A stretch of DNA of 64,000 nucleotides from Bacillus sp. HMF5848 (GTDB taxonomy: Bacteria > Bacillota > Bacilli > Bacillales > HMF5848). This document shows, piece after piece, positions 26,995-36,373 of the stretch (within the stretch, counting starts at the first letter, position 1; each line of letters opens with the position of its first letter). The notes under the pieces were generated by a model. The model did no database searches and was not told where the DNA came from. It saw only the letters and a program-made list of their open reading frames with translations. The translations under genes and the position numbers were made by a program. The DNA lies in assembly GCF_003944835.1 (NCBI RefSeq), contig NZ_RWIV01000001.1, positions 1,961,501 through 2,025,500 of the forward strand, read 5' to 3'.

Positions 26995-28530
26995 ATGACA
27001 GCGGATTATGTAATTGAGATGCTGAACATCAGGAAAGAATTCCCTGGAATTGTTGCTAATGACAACATAACGTTGCAGTTGCAAAAAGGTGAGATTCATG
27101 CTTTGTTGGGTGAAAACGGAGCAGGGAAATCAACGTTAATGAATGTGCTGTTTGGTTTGTATCAACCGGAAAAAGGTGAAATTAAGGTAAAAGGAAAACC
27201 TGTAAAGATTTCAGATCCAAACATTGCAAACAGCTTAGGAATTGGAATGGTTCATCAGCACTTTATGCTAGTGCAAAATTTTACTGTAACGGAAAATATA
27301 ATTCTTGGCTCAGAACCAACAAAATCAGGTCAAATTAATATTCAAGATGCTGCTAAGCAAATAGAAGAAATTTCAAAGCAATACGGACTTGCTGTAGATC
27401 CATATGCAAAAATTGAAGATATATCTGTAGGTATGCAACAGCGTGTAGAGATTTTAAAAACCCTTTATCGTGGAGCTGACATTTTAATATTTGACGAACC
27501 GACTGCGGTGTTAACACCACAGGAAATAAAAGAACTTATTCAAATTATGAAGCGTTTAATAGCAGAAGATAAGTCTATTATTTTGATTACACATAAACTA
27601 AAAGAGATTATGGAAGTTTGTGACCGTTGTACGGTCATTCGCAAAGGTAAAGGAATTGGTACTGTGAACGTTCCTGATACAAACGAGGATGAGTTAGCAT
27701 CTCTTATGGTTGGGCGTGAAGTACACTTCTCTGTTGATAAAACTGAAGCGAACCCAACTAAAAATGTACTTTCTATTAAGGATTTAGTTGTTGATGATTC
27801 AAGAGGACTTTCAGCAGTAAATGGGCTTACATTAGATGTTCGAGCTGGTGAAATTGTAGGTATCGCTGGTGTTGATGGAAATGGACAATCGGAACTTATT
27901 GAAGCAATTACTGGACTGCGAAAAGTAAAATCAGGTACTGTAGCTTTGAACGAAAAAGATTTAACAAATCAAGCTCCTCGGAAAATTACATCATCCGGTG
28001 TTGGTCACATACCACAGGATAGACATAAACATGGTTTAGTTTTGGATTTTTCAATCGGTGAGAATATGGCACTCCAAACGTATTATGAAAAGCCATACAC
28101 TAAAAGCGGTATTTTAAATTACAAAGCTATATACGAAAAAGCAAAATCTTTAATCTCCGAATTTGATGTAAGAACACCTAGTGAGTTTACATTAGCTCGA
28201 GCTTTATCAGGCGGTAATCAGCAGAAAGCAATTATTGCTCGTGAAGTCGATCGCAGTCCTGATTTATTAATTGCTGCACAGCCAACTCGTGGTTTAGATG
28301 TTGGTGCTATTGAGTTTATTCATAAGCGCTTAGTAGAACAGCGCGATCAAGGGAAAGCTGTATTACTTGTTTCTTTTGAGTTAGATGAGATTATGAACTT
28401 AAGCGATCGTATAGCTGTTATTTATGAAGGAGAAATTGTTGGTGTTGTTGATCCTAAGACTACAACTGAACAAGAGCTTGGTCTTATGATGGCTGGTAGC
28501 AACAAGGAAAGTGCAGGTGTATCTTCATGA
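26995..28530 (+). CDS. nupO: Nucleoside ABC transporter ATP-binding protein
   Basis: A 511-residue double ATPase of the sugar/nucleoside type. The first half has Walker A GENGAGKST (residues 39-47), signature ISVGMQQRVEI and Walker B ILIFDEPTAVLTP. The second half has the usual weak Walker A (GVDGNGQSE), signature LSGGNQQK and a Walker B lacking the usual charged pattern (LLIAAQPTRGLDVG). It starts after AGGAGTGAAGGG and ends in a 4-base overlap with the first permease. It powers uptake of the substrate delivered by the upstream lipoprotein. Orthology to NupO (YufO) is likely but not proven. Confidence 0.92.
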   Translation: MTADYVIEMLNIRKEFPGIVANDNITLQLQKGEIHALLGENGAGKSTLMNVLFGLYQPEKGEIKVKGKPVKISDPNIANSLGIGMVHQHFMLVQNFTVTENIILGSEPTKSGQINIQDAAKQIEEISKQYGLAVDPYAKIEDISVGMQQRVEILKTLYRGADILIFDEPTAVLTPQEIKELIQIMKRLIAEDKSIILITHKLKEIMEVCDRCTVIRKGKGIGTVNVPDTNEDELASLMVGREVHFSVDKTEANPTKNVLSIKDLVVDDSRGLSAVNGLTLDVRAGEIVGIAGVDGNGQSELIEAITGLRKVKSGTVALNEKDLTNQAPRKITSSGVGHIPQDRHKHGLVLDFSIGENMALQTYYEKPYTKSGILNYKAIYEKAKSLISEFDVRTPSEFTLARALSGGNQQKAIIAREVDRSPDLLIAAQPTRGLDVGAIEFIHKRLVEQRDQGKAVLLVSFELDEIMNLSDRIAVIYEGEIVGVVDPKTTTEQELGLMMAGSNKESAGVSS

Positions 28531-29585
28531 GAGCAATATTAAGAAATGAAAAGGTTGTAAATATATTAATTCCAGTTTTAGCAGCAATCCTTGGATTGCT
28601 AGCAGGGGCAATAATAATGTTGTTAGGTGGTTATGATCCTATTAAAGGCTTTTCTGCTCTAATTGAAGGTATGATAGGTAGACCGAGAGCTATCGGTGAA
28701 ACTATTAGATCTATGGCTCCTCTTATTTTAGCGGGTCTCGCTGTTGCCTTTGCATTTAAAACAGGCCTGTTTAATATTGGTGTAGAAGGTCAATTACTTG
28801 TTGGCTGGTTAGCCTCAGTATGGGTAGGGTATGCTTTCGATTTACCTAAACTTATACACGTTCCATTAGCTGTTCTTGCTGCTGCATTAGCTGGTGGAAT
28901 TTGGGGAGTTATTCCTGGATATTTAAAAGCTAGGTTTAAGGTACACGAAGTTATTGTGACGATTATGATGAACTACGTAGCACTTTATACAACAGCTTAT
29001 TTAATTAGGACGTATTTATTTGCAGGAAACGAAAAGTCATATAAGATTCAGGAGAGTGCTTCTTTAGCTTCACCTTTCTTACGTTCACTTACTGAAAACT
29101 CTCGTCTTCACTGGGGGATTGTAATTGCAATAGCTATGGCATTCATTATGTGGTTAATTATCGAGAAAACCTCTCTAGGTTATGAATTGCGTTCTGTTGG
29201 ATTCAACCAATACGCTTCACAATACGCAGGTATGAATGTTTCAAGAAGTATCGTCTTATCGATGGCTATATCGGGAGTATTTGCTGGGATAGCTGGAGCT
29301 ATGGAGGGCTTAGGAACGTTCCAAAATATGGGTGTTTTGTCGGCTTTTACCGGGACAGGCTTTGACGGAATCGCTGTAGCCCTATTAGGATCAAATTCGC
29401 CACTCGGTATTATATTTGCAGCAGCTCTATTTGGAGGACTTAAAACGGCAGGGCCTCAAATGAACTTCGATGCAAATGTACCTTCCGAGCTTATTGAAAT
29501 TATTATTGCACTAATTATCTTCTTTGTCGCATCTAGTTATTTAATTAGATGGGTGTTAAACCGCTTAAGCAAGGAGGGCAAATAA
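28527..29585 (+). CDS. nupP: Nucleoside ABC transporter permease (first)
   Basis: A 352-residue inner-membrane permease of the branched-chain/ribose type, with a long run of hydrophobic segments. The conserved cytoplasmic helix is visible in ELRSVGFNQYASQYAGMNV and the following GVFAGIAGAMEGLG. The start overlaps the ATPase stop (ATGA) and the stop abuts the second permease, so the three are translationally coupled. It pairs with the next gene to form the pore. Confidence 0.92.
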   Translation: MRAILRNEKVVNILIPVLAAILGLLAGAIIMLLGGYDPIKGFSALIEGMIGRPRAIGETIRSMAPLILAGLAVAFAFKTGLFNIGVEGQLLVGWLASVWVGYAFDLPKLIHVPLAVLAAALAGGIWGVIPGYLKARFKVHEVIVTIMMNYVALYTTAYLIRTYLFAGNEKSYKIQESASLASPFLRSLTENSRLHWGIVIAIAMAFIMWLIIEKTSLGYELRSVGFNQYASQYAGMNVSRSIVLSMAISGVFAGIAGAMEGLGTFQNMGVLSAFTGTGFDGIAVALLGSNSPLGIIFAAALFGGLKTAGPQMNFDANVPSELIEIIIALIIFFVASSYLIRWVLNRLSKEGK

Positions 29586-30545
29586 ATGAGTTTTTTAGAA
29601 ATTTTATACTTAATTATACCGGCAGCCTTATACTCAGCAGCCCCTCTAGTGTTTACAGCTTTAGGTGGTGTTTTTAGTGAAAGATCAGGTGTTGTTAACA
29701 TTGCATTAGAAGGTCTTATGTTATTTGGTGCTTTTGTTGGAATTACAACAACATTATTGTTAGAAGGTAGTATGGGATCTGTTGCTCCATGGTTTGCTTT
29801 GGTACTTGCAGGAATTGTTTGTGGTATTTTTGCGCTATTGCATGCTTTTGCTTCTATCACATTAAAAGCTGACCAAGTTGTAAGTGGGGTAGCTATTAAC
29901 TTTTTAGCTGCAGGATTATCTCTGTTTCTAACAAAGAAAATCTTTGACAAAGGTCAAACAGACTTTATTGACTTCCGTATTGACAAAATTAACGTACCAT
30001 TATTATCTGATATTCCTGTTATAGGTGATATGTTCTTTTCACGTATCCCAGTAACATCTTATATTGCTCTTTTCTTAGCATTTGTTGTTTGGTTTGTTAT
30101 TTTCAAAACTCCATTTGGATTGCGTTTGCGTGCTGTGGGAGAGCATCCGATGGCAGCCGATACAATGGGAATTAAAGTGCTTCGTATGCGTTATATAGGT
30201 GTTATGCTATCAGGTGTTTTTGCTGGTATTGGCGGAGCAGTATATGCTATTAGTATTTCGGGTAACTTCGCGCCAGGTACCATTTCAGGTCAAGGATTCT
30301 TAGCTTTAGCCGCCATGATCTTTGGTAAGTGGCATCCAATTGGTGCTATGGGTGCAGCATTATTCTTTGGACTCGCTCAATCTTTAAGTATTACAGGGTC
30401 ACAAATTCCATTTTTACAGGATATTCCTACTGTATACTTATATATAGCACCATATGTATTAACTATACTTGCGTTGACAGGATTTGTTGGCCGTGCAGAA
30501 GCACCAAAAGCGCTCGGTACTCCATACGAAAAAGGTAAACGTTAA
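29586..30545 (+). CDS. nupQ: Nucleoside ABC transporter permease (second)
   Basis: A 319-residue permease, partner of the preceding one. Typical pieces are GGVFSERSGVVNIALEGLML near the start and LRLRAVGEHPMAADTMGIKV in the coupling loop, followed by GVFAGIGGAVYAI. It starts directly after the upstream stop codon, and a strong terminator follows, closing the transporter operon. No separate regulator gene is present beside it. Confidence 0.92.
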   Translation: MSFLEILYLIIPAALYSAAPLVFTALGGVFSERSGVVNIALEGLMLFGAFVGITTTLLLEGSMGSVAPWFALVLAGIVCGIFALLHAFASITLKADQVVSGVAINFLAAGLSLFLTKKIFDKGQTDFIDFRIDKINVPLLSDIPVIGDMFFSRIPVTSYIALFLAFVVWFVIFKTPFGLRLRAVGEHPMAADTMGIKVLRMRYIGVMLSGVFAGIGGAVYAISISGNFAPGTISGQGFLALAAMIFGKWHPIGAMGAALFFGLAQSLSITGSQIPFLQDIPTVYLYIAPYVLTILALTGFVGRAEAPKALGTPYEKGKR

Positions 30546-30563
30546 GCAATAAGCATTATTCCG

Positions 30564-30598
30564 GGCTTAGTACATTGTGTACTAAGCCTTTTTATTTT
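30564..30598 (+). terminator. Terminator after nupQ
   Basis: Perfect 11-bp stem GGCTTAGTACA / TGTACTAAGCC, TTG loop, T run. Confidence 0.93.
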
Positions 30599-30769
30599 TG
30601 TTTTTATAAACTGTAATATTATTATGTAAACTATAATTTCATCTTTACACAACATATATTTAATGTAAGATAATAGTAAAGTTCGGTTACAATACATAAG
30701 TATAGTAAGAAATATATTTTTTCTATAAAGATCGCTAAAACTAAGCCTTACTAAAAGGAGGTAACAAGA

Positions 30770-32047
30770 ATGCTTATTGAACATAAAAAGCAACAAATAC
30801 AGGGGCTTCAAGTACACGTAGTGCCTACAAAAAAGTTCAAAACGACCACAATAATTCTTAAGTTAAACGCACCGCTCCAGCAAGACACAGTTACGTTACG
30901 CGCACTTTTGCCTCATGTTCTTCAAAATGCAACAAGTCGTTTTACTTCAACATCTAAATTACGAAGCTATTTAGATGATTTATATGGTGCGCATTTATTT
31001 GTGGATTTAGCTAAAAAAGGTGAGAATCATGTCATTACCTTTACACTCGAGGTCGCTAACGAGAAATACTTACAAGATTCAACCCCTTTATTTGAGAAGG
31101 CGGCTGAATTCTTTTCGGAGCTAATTCATCATCCTTTACTTGAGAATAACAAGTTTAATCAGGATGTATTGAGAAAAGAAAAGCGTGCTATGGAACAAAG
31201 AATTCAAGCAGTCTATGACGATAAAATGCGTTACGCTAATTTACGCCTTGTTCAAGAAATGTGTAAAAATGAACCTTATAAACTACATGTAAATGGTGAA
31301 ATAGACGATGTAAACAATATAACAAGTGAAAGCTTATTTAATTACTACCAAAAGAGCACCGATAACGACAAGGCGGACCTATATGTAGTAGGTGATATAG
31401 AGGAAAAAGTTGTAGTAGATACTGTTTCGAAGTATTTTTCGTTTTCACAAAGGGATAACACTCGTACTACTATGTCACATTGTGTTGAAGTGGTTGACCA
31501 GAAAGAGATAAAAGAAGAACAAGATGTTAAACAAGGAAAACTAAATATGGGGTATCGCACAAACATCACGTATGCAGATGATTTATATTATAGTTTACAA
31601 GTATTCAATGGAGTATTCGGTGGCTTCTCACATTCTAAACTGTTTCGTAATGTGCGTGAAAAAGAGAGCTTAGCATATTATGCAGCGTCACGTGTAGAAA
31701 GCCATAAAGGGTTACTTATGGTCATGTCAGGAATAGATTCATCTAATTATAACAAAGCAGTAACTATTATTAACGAACAATTAGATGCAATAAAAAATGG
31801 TAGCTTCACGGATGAGGAAATTTTACAAACAAAGGCAGTGTTAAGGAATCAAATTCTAGAGACAGTAGACACAGCACGAGGCATTGTTGAGGTTCTCTAT
31901 CATAATGAATTATCATTGGTTGATCGCCCACTTAATAATTGGTTAAAAGGTGTTGAGGCTGTATCAAAAGATGACATCATTAATGCTGCAAATTTAGTTC
32001 AATTAGATACCATCTATTTCCTTACGGGAAAGGAGGGAGGACAATAA
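30770..32047 (+). CDS. ymfF: M16-like protein YmfF, probably inactive subunit
   Basis: A 425-residue protein with the M16 peptidase fold. In place of HxxEH it has ALLPHVLQ, so the zinc-binding motif is missing, while the C-terminal half is well kept (LFRNVREKESLAYYAASRVES). By analogy with heteromeric M16 enzymes it should be the non-catalytic partner of ymfH, whose start overlaps its stop by one base. It starts at ATG after AAAGGAGGT. Substrate unknown. Confidence 0.9.
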   Translation: MLIEHKKQQIQGLQVHVVPTKKFKTTTIILKLNAPLQQDTVTLRALLPHVLQNATSRFTSTSKLRSYLDDLYGAHLFVDLAKKGENHVITFTLEVANEKYLQDSTPLFEKAAEFFSELIHHPLLENNKFNQDVLRKEKRAMEQRIQAVYDDKMRYANLRLVQEMCKNEPYKLHVNGEIDDVNNITSESLFNYYQKSTDNDKADLYVVGDIEEKVVVDTVSKYFSFSQRDNTRTTMSHCVEVVDQKEIKEEQDVKQGKLNMGYRTNITYADDLYYSLQVFNGVFGGFSHSKLFRNVREKESLAYYAASRVESHKGLLMVMSGIDSSNYNKAVTIINEQLDAIKNGSFTDEEILQTKAVLRNQILETVDTARGIVEVLYHNELSLVDRPLNNWLKGVEAVSKDDIINAANLVQLDTIYFLTGKEGGQ

Positions 32048-33336
32048 TGGAGAAAATCACATTTCAGCAGTTAAACGAATCGCTTTATTTTGAGCAACTA
32101 AGCAATGGATTACAAGTATATGTGTTACCGAAGAAATGCTTTAATAAAACATATGTAACATTCACAACAAAATATGGTTCGATTGATAACCAATTTACTC
32201 CTATAAATCAAACGGAGATGATCAAGGTACCTGATGGAATTGCTCACTTTCTTGAGCATAAATTGTTTGAAAAGGAACATGGGGATGTGTTTCACGATTT
32301 TAGTAAGCAAGGTGCTTCAGCGAATGCATTCACTTCTTTTACAAGAACAGCATATTTATTTAGCAGCACGTCCAATGTGGAGACAAATCTAATTACATTA
32401 CTTGATTTTGTTCAAGAGCCTTACTTTACTGAACAAACAGTTGAAAAGGAAAAGGGAATTATTGGTCAAGAAATTACAATGTACGACGACAACCCTGATT
32501 GGCGGTTATATTTTGGCGTCATCAAAAATATGTATCACAATCATCCCGTGGCCATTGATATTGCAGGGACTATTGAATCCATTTCTAACATAACAAAAGA
32601 TATGTTATATGACTGTTACCATACTTTTTATCATCCGAGCAATATGATTTTGTTTATCGTAGGCCCTCTTGATGCAACAGAAATACTTAAAATTGTGACA
32701 GATAATCAAAATGAAAAGCAGTTTGAGCCACCTCAAGAAATACAGAGATTTCATTATATAGAACCTCCTGGAGTAGCAGAGGAAAAGTCAGTTCTACAAA
32801 TGAATGTGCATACACCGAAATGCTTAGTGGGCTTAAAGGCCAAGCAAACCGATATACAAGGAGCGGAATTATTAACACGAGAACTAGCTATGAACGTTAT
32901 GTTAGAGTACTTATTTGGAAAAAGCTCCAAACACTACGAAAGGCTGTTTGATGCCGGATTAATAGACGACTCGTTTTCTTTTGACTTTACACTTGAGCAA
33001 GGATTTGGTTTCGCTATAGTGGGAGGGGACACTCAAAAACCAGATGAGTTAGTTAAAGAAATAAAGGGGATTTATCACTCTTTTGCCAGTCAAAATATTG
33101 AAACTGACGCATTGAATAGGATTATAAAGAAAAAAATAGGTAATTTCTTAAGAGCAATTAATTCACCTGAGTATATTGCAAACCAATTTACTCGATACTC
33201 GTTTAACAATACAAATTTATTTGAAGTAGTACCAAAGCTCGAGGAGCTGTCCGTATCGTATATTCAAGCTTTAGCTAAAGAAGCAATCGATGATGATTAT
33301 TTTACAGTATGTCAAGTTATTCCAAAGGAAGCGTAA
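32047..33336 (+). CDS. ymfH: M16 family zinc peptidase YmfH
   Basis: The catalytic partner of ymfF: 429 residues with HFLEH at residues 67-71 and the downstream KGIIGQEITMYDDNPDWRLYFG containing the third zinc ligand. GASANAFTSFTRTAYLFSST is typical of M16. One-base overlap with ymfF points to equal amounts of both proteins. It ends just before the SDR gene ymfI, in the same unit. What it cleaves in this organism is not known. Confidence 0.93.
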   Translation: MEKITFQQLNESLYFEQLSNGLQVYVLPKKCFNKTYVTFTTKYGSIDNQFTPINQTEMIKVPDGIAHFLEHKLFEKEHGDVFHDFSKQGASANAFTSFTRTAYLFSSTSNVETNLITLLDFVQEPYFTEQTVEKEKGIIGQEITMYDDNPDWRLYFGVIKNMYHNHPVAIDIAGTIESISNITKDMLYDCYHTFYHPSNMILFIVGPLDATEILKIVTDNQNEKQFEPPQEIQRFHYIEPPGVAEEKSVLQMNVHTPKCLVGLKAKQTDIQGAELLTRELAMNVMLEYLFGKSSKHYERLFDAGLIDDSFSFDFTLEQGFGFAIVGGDTQKPDELVKEIKGIYHSFASQNIETDALNRIIKKKIGNFLRAINSPEYIANQFTRYSFNNTNLFEVVPKLEELSVSYIQALAKEAIDDDYFTVCQVIPKEA

Positions 33337-33342
33337 AACAAA

Positions 33343-34055
33343 ATGAAAGTATTAATAACGGGGGCAAGCGGAGGAATTGGCCTTTCTGTAGCAAAAAAGT
33401 TAGCTGCAGAAGGCCACTCTCTCGTTTTGCATTATAATAAAGGTATAAAAGCAATTAGTGAAGTGACTGAAACGTTTAAAACAAATAAAATAAATATATT
33501 GCAAGCAGATTTATCGTCAATGGAAGGAGTCAGACAACTGTGTGCTTTTCTTCCGAGTGACATCGACGCTGTTGTACATACGGCGGGAAATAGCCCATAT
33601 GGTTTATTGACTGATATATCTGATGATGACTTGCAAACAACAATACAATTACATTTAACTAGCCCTTATATCATTACACAAGCTGTTTCAAAGCAAATGG
33701 TAACAAATAAAAGTGGACTTATTATTTTTATATCATCTATTTGGGGGATTACGGGTGCGGCTTGTGAGTCTGCCTACTCTATGGTTAAGGGGGGCAAATA
33801 TCATTAACAAAAGCGCTGGCAAAAGAATTAGCTCCAAGTAATATTCGCGTTAATGCAATTGCACCTGGTGCTATAGCGACAAATATGTTAAGTACGCTCA
33901 CAGATGAGGATATTAATCAATTACATGAAGAAATCCCATTAGGACGTTTAGGTACTCCAGAAGAAGTGGCGAGTGTTATTAATTTTCTTTTATCGGAGCA
34001 ATCTTCATACATAACAGGTCAGGTTATATCAGTGAATGGAGGCTGGCATTGTTGA
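33343..34055 (+). pseudogene. ymfI: SDR-family oxidoreductase YmfI, frameshifted
   Basis: A FabG-like short-chain dehydrogenase split by a frameshift. The first part (33343 on) has the cofactor loop TGASGGIGLSVAKKL, AGNSPYG, the serine region FISSIWGITGA and the start of the active site, YSMVKGG. In the run of six Gs at 33789-33794 the frame is lost and stops after NYH-like nonsense at 33807. One more G would restore the frame and give QISLTKALAKELAPSNIRVN and the normal end INGG-like VNGGWHC, stop at 34053-34055, for 237 residues. It is either a real mutation, slippage, or a sequence error. Next gene in the ymfFHIJ unit. Confidence 0.85.
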
Positions 34056-34136
34056 GATTTTGTCACATGTCCCATTGAATAATTCAGACAAGAGAAGCCA
34101 AACTAGTAACGATTATAATTTAAGGAGGCTACTTAT

Positions 34137-34385
34137 ATGTCTGTTCTTGAAAATTGGGATCAATGGAAAGACTTTTTACAACACAGATTAGAGCATGCTC
34201 AAAACGAAGGTATGGATCAAAATACAATTTCAGAGCTAGCATACCAAATTGGAGGCTATCTAGCTTCACAGGTTGATGCTAAAACAGCCGAGGAAAAAGT
34301 GTTGGCAGATCTATGGCAAGTTGCGGATGAAAAAGAACAGCATGCAATTGCTAATATGATGGTGAAACTTGTTCAAAAAGGGTAA
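34137..34385 (+). CDS. ymfJ: DUF3243 family protein YmfJ
   Basis: An 82-residue, mostly helical, acidic protein of the DUF3243 family, at the place of B. subtilis ymfJ. It starts at ATG after AAGGAGG and opens with VLENWDQWKDFLQHRLEHAQ. It is followed by a terminator. Function unknown; nothing in the sequence points to one. Confidence 0.82.
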   Translation: MSVLENWDQWKDFLQHRLEHAQNEGMDQNTISELAYQIGGYLASQVDAKTAEEKVLADLWQVADEKEQHAIANMMVKLVQKG

Positions 34386-34399
34386 ACATGAACTTTTGT

Positions 34400-34426
34400 A
34401 AGAGAGGATCCGTCCTCTCTTTTCTA
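34400..34426 (+). terminator. Terminator after ymfJ
   Basis: AGAGAGGA / TCCTCTCT stem around TCCG, with A before and TTTTC after. Confidence 0.9.
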
Positions 34427-34573
34427 TTTATGCACTCAATACTATAGTACATACTGAAAAAATATACAACTCCCCGGTAAAATCCCTTTTCTAATATTGG
34501 TAAATCATTTATTATTAAAATAAGGGTAAAATGAAGATGTTTGTCAAAATTTGTATTAATTAGGGGGAGTTAT

Positions 34574-35365
34574 ATGGAAAAAAAAGAGTGGTACTTGGAG
34601 TATGAAATAAAAAAGAACCGTCCAGGCCTACTCGGGGATATCTCCTCTCTTCTTGGAATGCTTTCCATAAATATTGTCACTATTAACGGGGTTGACGATA
34701 AGCGAAGAGGCTTGTTGCTTTTGAGTGATACGAAAGAACAAATTGATCGACTTAAATCTATACTTCAAACAGTTGATAATATTACAATTACAAAGCTAAG
34801 AGAACCTAAATTGCGTGACCGTCTCGCTGTTCGTCATGGTAGATATATACAACGTGATGCGGATGACAAAAAAACATTCCGTTTTGTCAGAGAAGACCTT
34901 GGGGTGCTAGTTGATTTTATGGCTGAGTTATTCAAACAAGAAGGTCATAAGTTGATTGGTATTAGAGGAATGCCACGTGTTGGCAAAACTGAATCTATTG
35001 TTGCTGCAAGTGTTTGTGCTAACAAACGTTGGTTGTTTGTTTCATCAACACTTTTAAAGCAAACGGTTCGTAGTCAGCTTTTTGAGGAAGAATACAATCA
35101 TGACAATCTATTTATCCTTGATGGTATTGTTTCTACAAAGCGCGCAAACGAAAAGCATTGGCAGCTAGTAAGAGAAATTTTGCGCTTACCTGCTGTAAAA
35201 GTCGTTGAGCACCCAGATATTTTTGTTCAAAATTCGGAATATACTCTTGATGATTTTGATTACATAATTGAGTTACGTAATACTCATGAAGAAGAGATTA
35301 CGTACCATATTGATGATGACCAGCAGCTGTTCTCTGATAATAGTTTTTCTATGTTTGATTTTTAA
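34574..35365 (+). CDS. ymfK: DUF3388 protein YmfK with ACT-like domain and P-loop
   Basis: A 263-residue protein of the YmfK/DUF3388 family. The first 75 residues look like an ACT regulatory domain (YEIKKNRPGLLGDISSLLGM). After a basic stretch comes a P-loop-like GMPRVGKTES at about residue 140, and an acidic tail. The start ATG follows AGGGGGAG; the ORF could be opened at 34541 but that start has no site. It lies upstream of rodZ, as in B. subtilis. Nucleotide binding is inference; the function is unknown. Confidence 0.85.
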   Translation: MEKKEWYLEYEIKKNRPGLLGDISSLLGMLSINIVTINGVDDKRRGLLLLSDTKEQIDRLKSILQTVDNITITKLREPKLRDRLAVRHGRYIQRDADDKKTFRFVREDLGVLVDFMAELFKQEGHKLIGIRGMPRVGKTESIVAASVCANKRWLFVSSTLLKQTVRSQLFEEEYNHDNLFILDGIVSTKRANEKHWQLVREILRLPAVKVVEHPDIFVQNSEYTLDDFDYIIELRNTHEEEITYHIDDDQQLFSDNSFSMFDF

Positions 35366-35385
35366 TGGTATTGGTAGGTGTTAGC

Positions 35386-36288
35386 ATGACAGACCTTGGA
35401 GCAAAGCTGAAAGAAGCAAGAATGGAGAAGAATTTAAGTCTTGAACAGATTCAAGATGTAACTAAAATTCAAAAACGTTATCTTATTGGAATTGAAGAGG
35501 GTAATTATAGTATAATGCCCGGAAGTTTTTATGTGAGAGCTTTCATCAAACAATATGCTGAGGCTGTAGGATTAGACCCCGATATGTTGTTTAATGATTT
35601 TCAACATGACATCCCTAAGACGTTTCAAGACGATGTTTCACAGAAGTTGTCAAGAGTTCAAACTAGGAGACAAATTTCTCCACAATCATCAAAACTTTTA
35701 GAGTTTCTCCCAACAATATTAGTAGTCCTTTTTGTTGTTGGTGTCGTTGTACTCTTCTGGGTATATTGGCAAAACAGTGATTTTGGTAAAGAAAACAATA
35801 CAAACATAGAACAGCCGCCTACATCATTTGAGGAATCTGAGACGTCACCACTTAAAAAAGAAGACATGACAAATTCGGATAATCAAGATAAATCTGAGCC
35901 AGAACCAGCGCCTGAGCCGGAACCAGAACCAGAACCTGCTCCACCTCAACAGAAGTTGACCTTTGTTGAGACAACCGGAAACTTATCTACATTTAAGTTA
36001 GAACAGGCTGAGAATATGCTCATCACAATAGAGGCAAATGGCGGTGATACATGGATTGAGGTGAAAAATAGCAAAGGTGCTATTTTATTTGGGGGTCAAA
36101 TTATTAAAGTCGGTGAATCCACGGTTGTTGATGCTTCGAAGGAAGCCGATGTCATAATAAAAGCAGGTGCAGACATATTTACTGTTGTGAAAGTAAATGA
36201 AGAAGTATTACCATTTCCTATTCCAACAGAGCCTAATAAACCAAAAATTCAACGTTTGCAGATAATAAATAATCAAGTTGCCCCATAA
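35386..36288 (+). CDS. rodZ: Cell-shape protein RodZ (YmfM)
   Basis: RodZ links the MreB cytoskeleton to the elongation machinery. The 300 residues show an N-terminal Cro-like helix-turn-helix (residues 1-70), a basic stretch, one transmembrane helix (107-128), an extracellular linker with a Pro-Glu-Pro repeat (PEPAPEPEPEPEPAP) and a C-terminal DUF4115 domain. The start was taken at the ATG giving MTDLGAKLKEARMEKNLS, close after TAGGTG; the earlier ATG at 35365 overlaps the ymfK stop. It is followed by a hairpin and pgsA. Confidence 0.92.
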   Translation: MTDLGAKLKEARMEKNLSLEQIQDVTKIQKRYLIGIEEGNYSIMPGSFYVRAFIKQYAEAVGLDPDMLFNDFQHDIPKTFQDDVSQKLSRVQTRRQISPQSSKLLEFLPTILVVLFVVGVVVLFWVYWQNSDFGKENNTNIEQPPTSFEESETSPLKKEDMTNSDNQDKSEPEPAPEPEPEPEPAPPQQKLTFVETTGNLSTFKLEQAENMLITIEANGGDTWIEVKNSKGAILFGGQIIKVGESTVVDASKEADVIIKAGADIFTVVKVNEEVLPFPIPTEPNKPKIQRLQIINNQVAP

Positions 36289-36320
36289 AGAAAGGTCATC
36301 TATTATAGATGGCTTTTCTT
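36288..36320 (+). terminator. Terminator-like hairpin after rodZ
   Basis: A 15-bp stem with two G-T pairs (36288-36302 with 36306-36320), TTA loop. T residues lie in the 3' arm and not much beyond, so readthrough into pgsA is possible. Confidence 0.65.
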
Positions 36321-36373
36321 CGCTTTATACAGTATTGTACTAGTATACATACATTGTCTTAGGAGGAAATATG

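Noticed and set aside
30329-30538. 69-codon + strand frame within nupQ
   Set aside because: Out of frame inside a certain permease gene, with no ribosome binding site.
33780-33810. Programmed ribosomal frameshift in ymfI
   Set aside because: A slippery A/T heptamer and a downstream stimulator as in known cases are not evident; a deleted G in a homopolymer explains it more simply.
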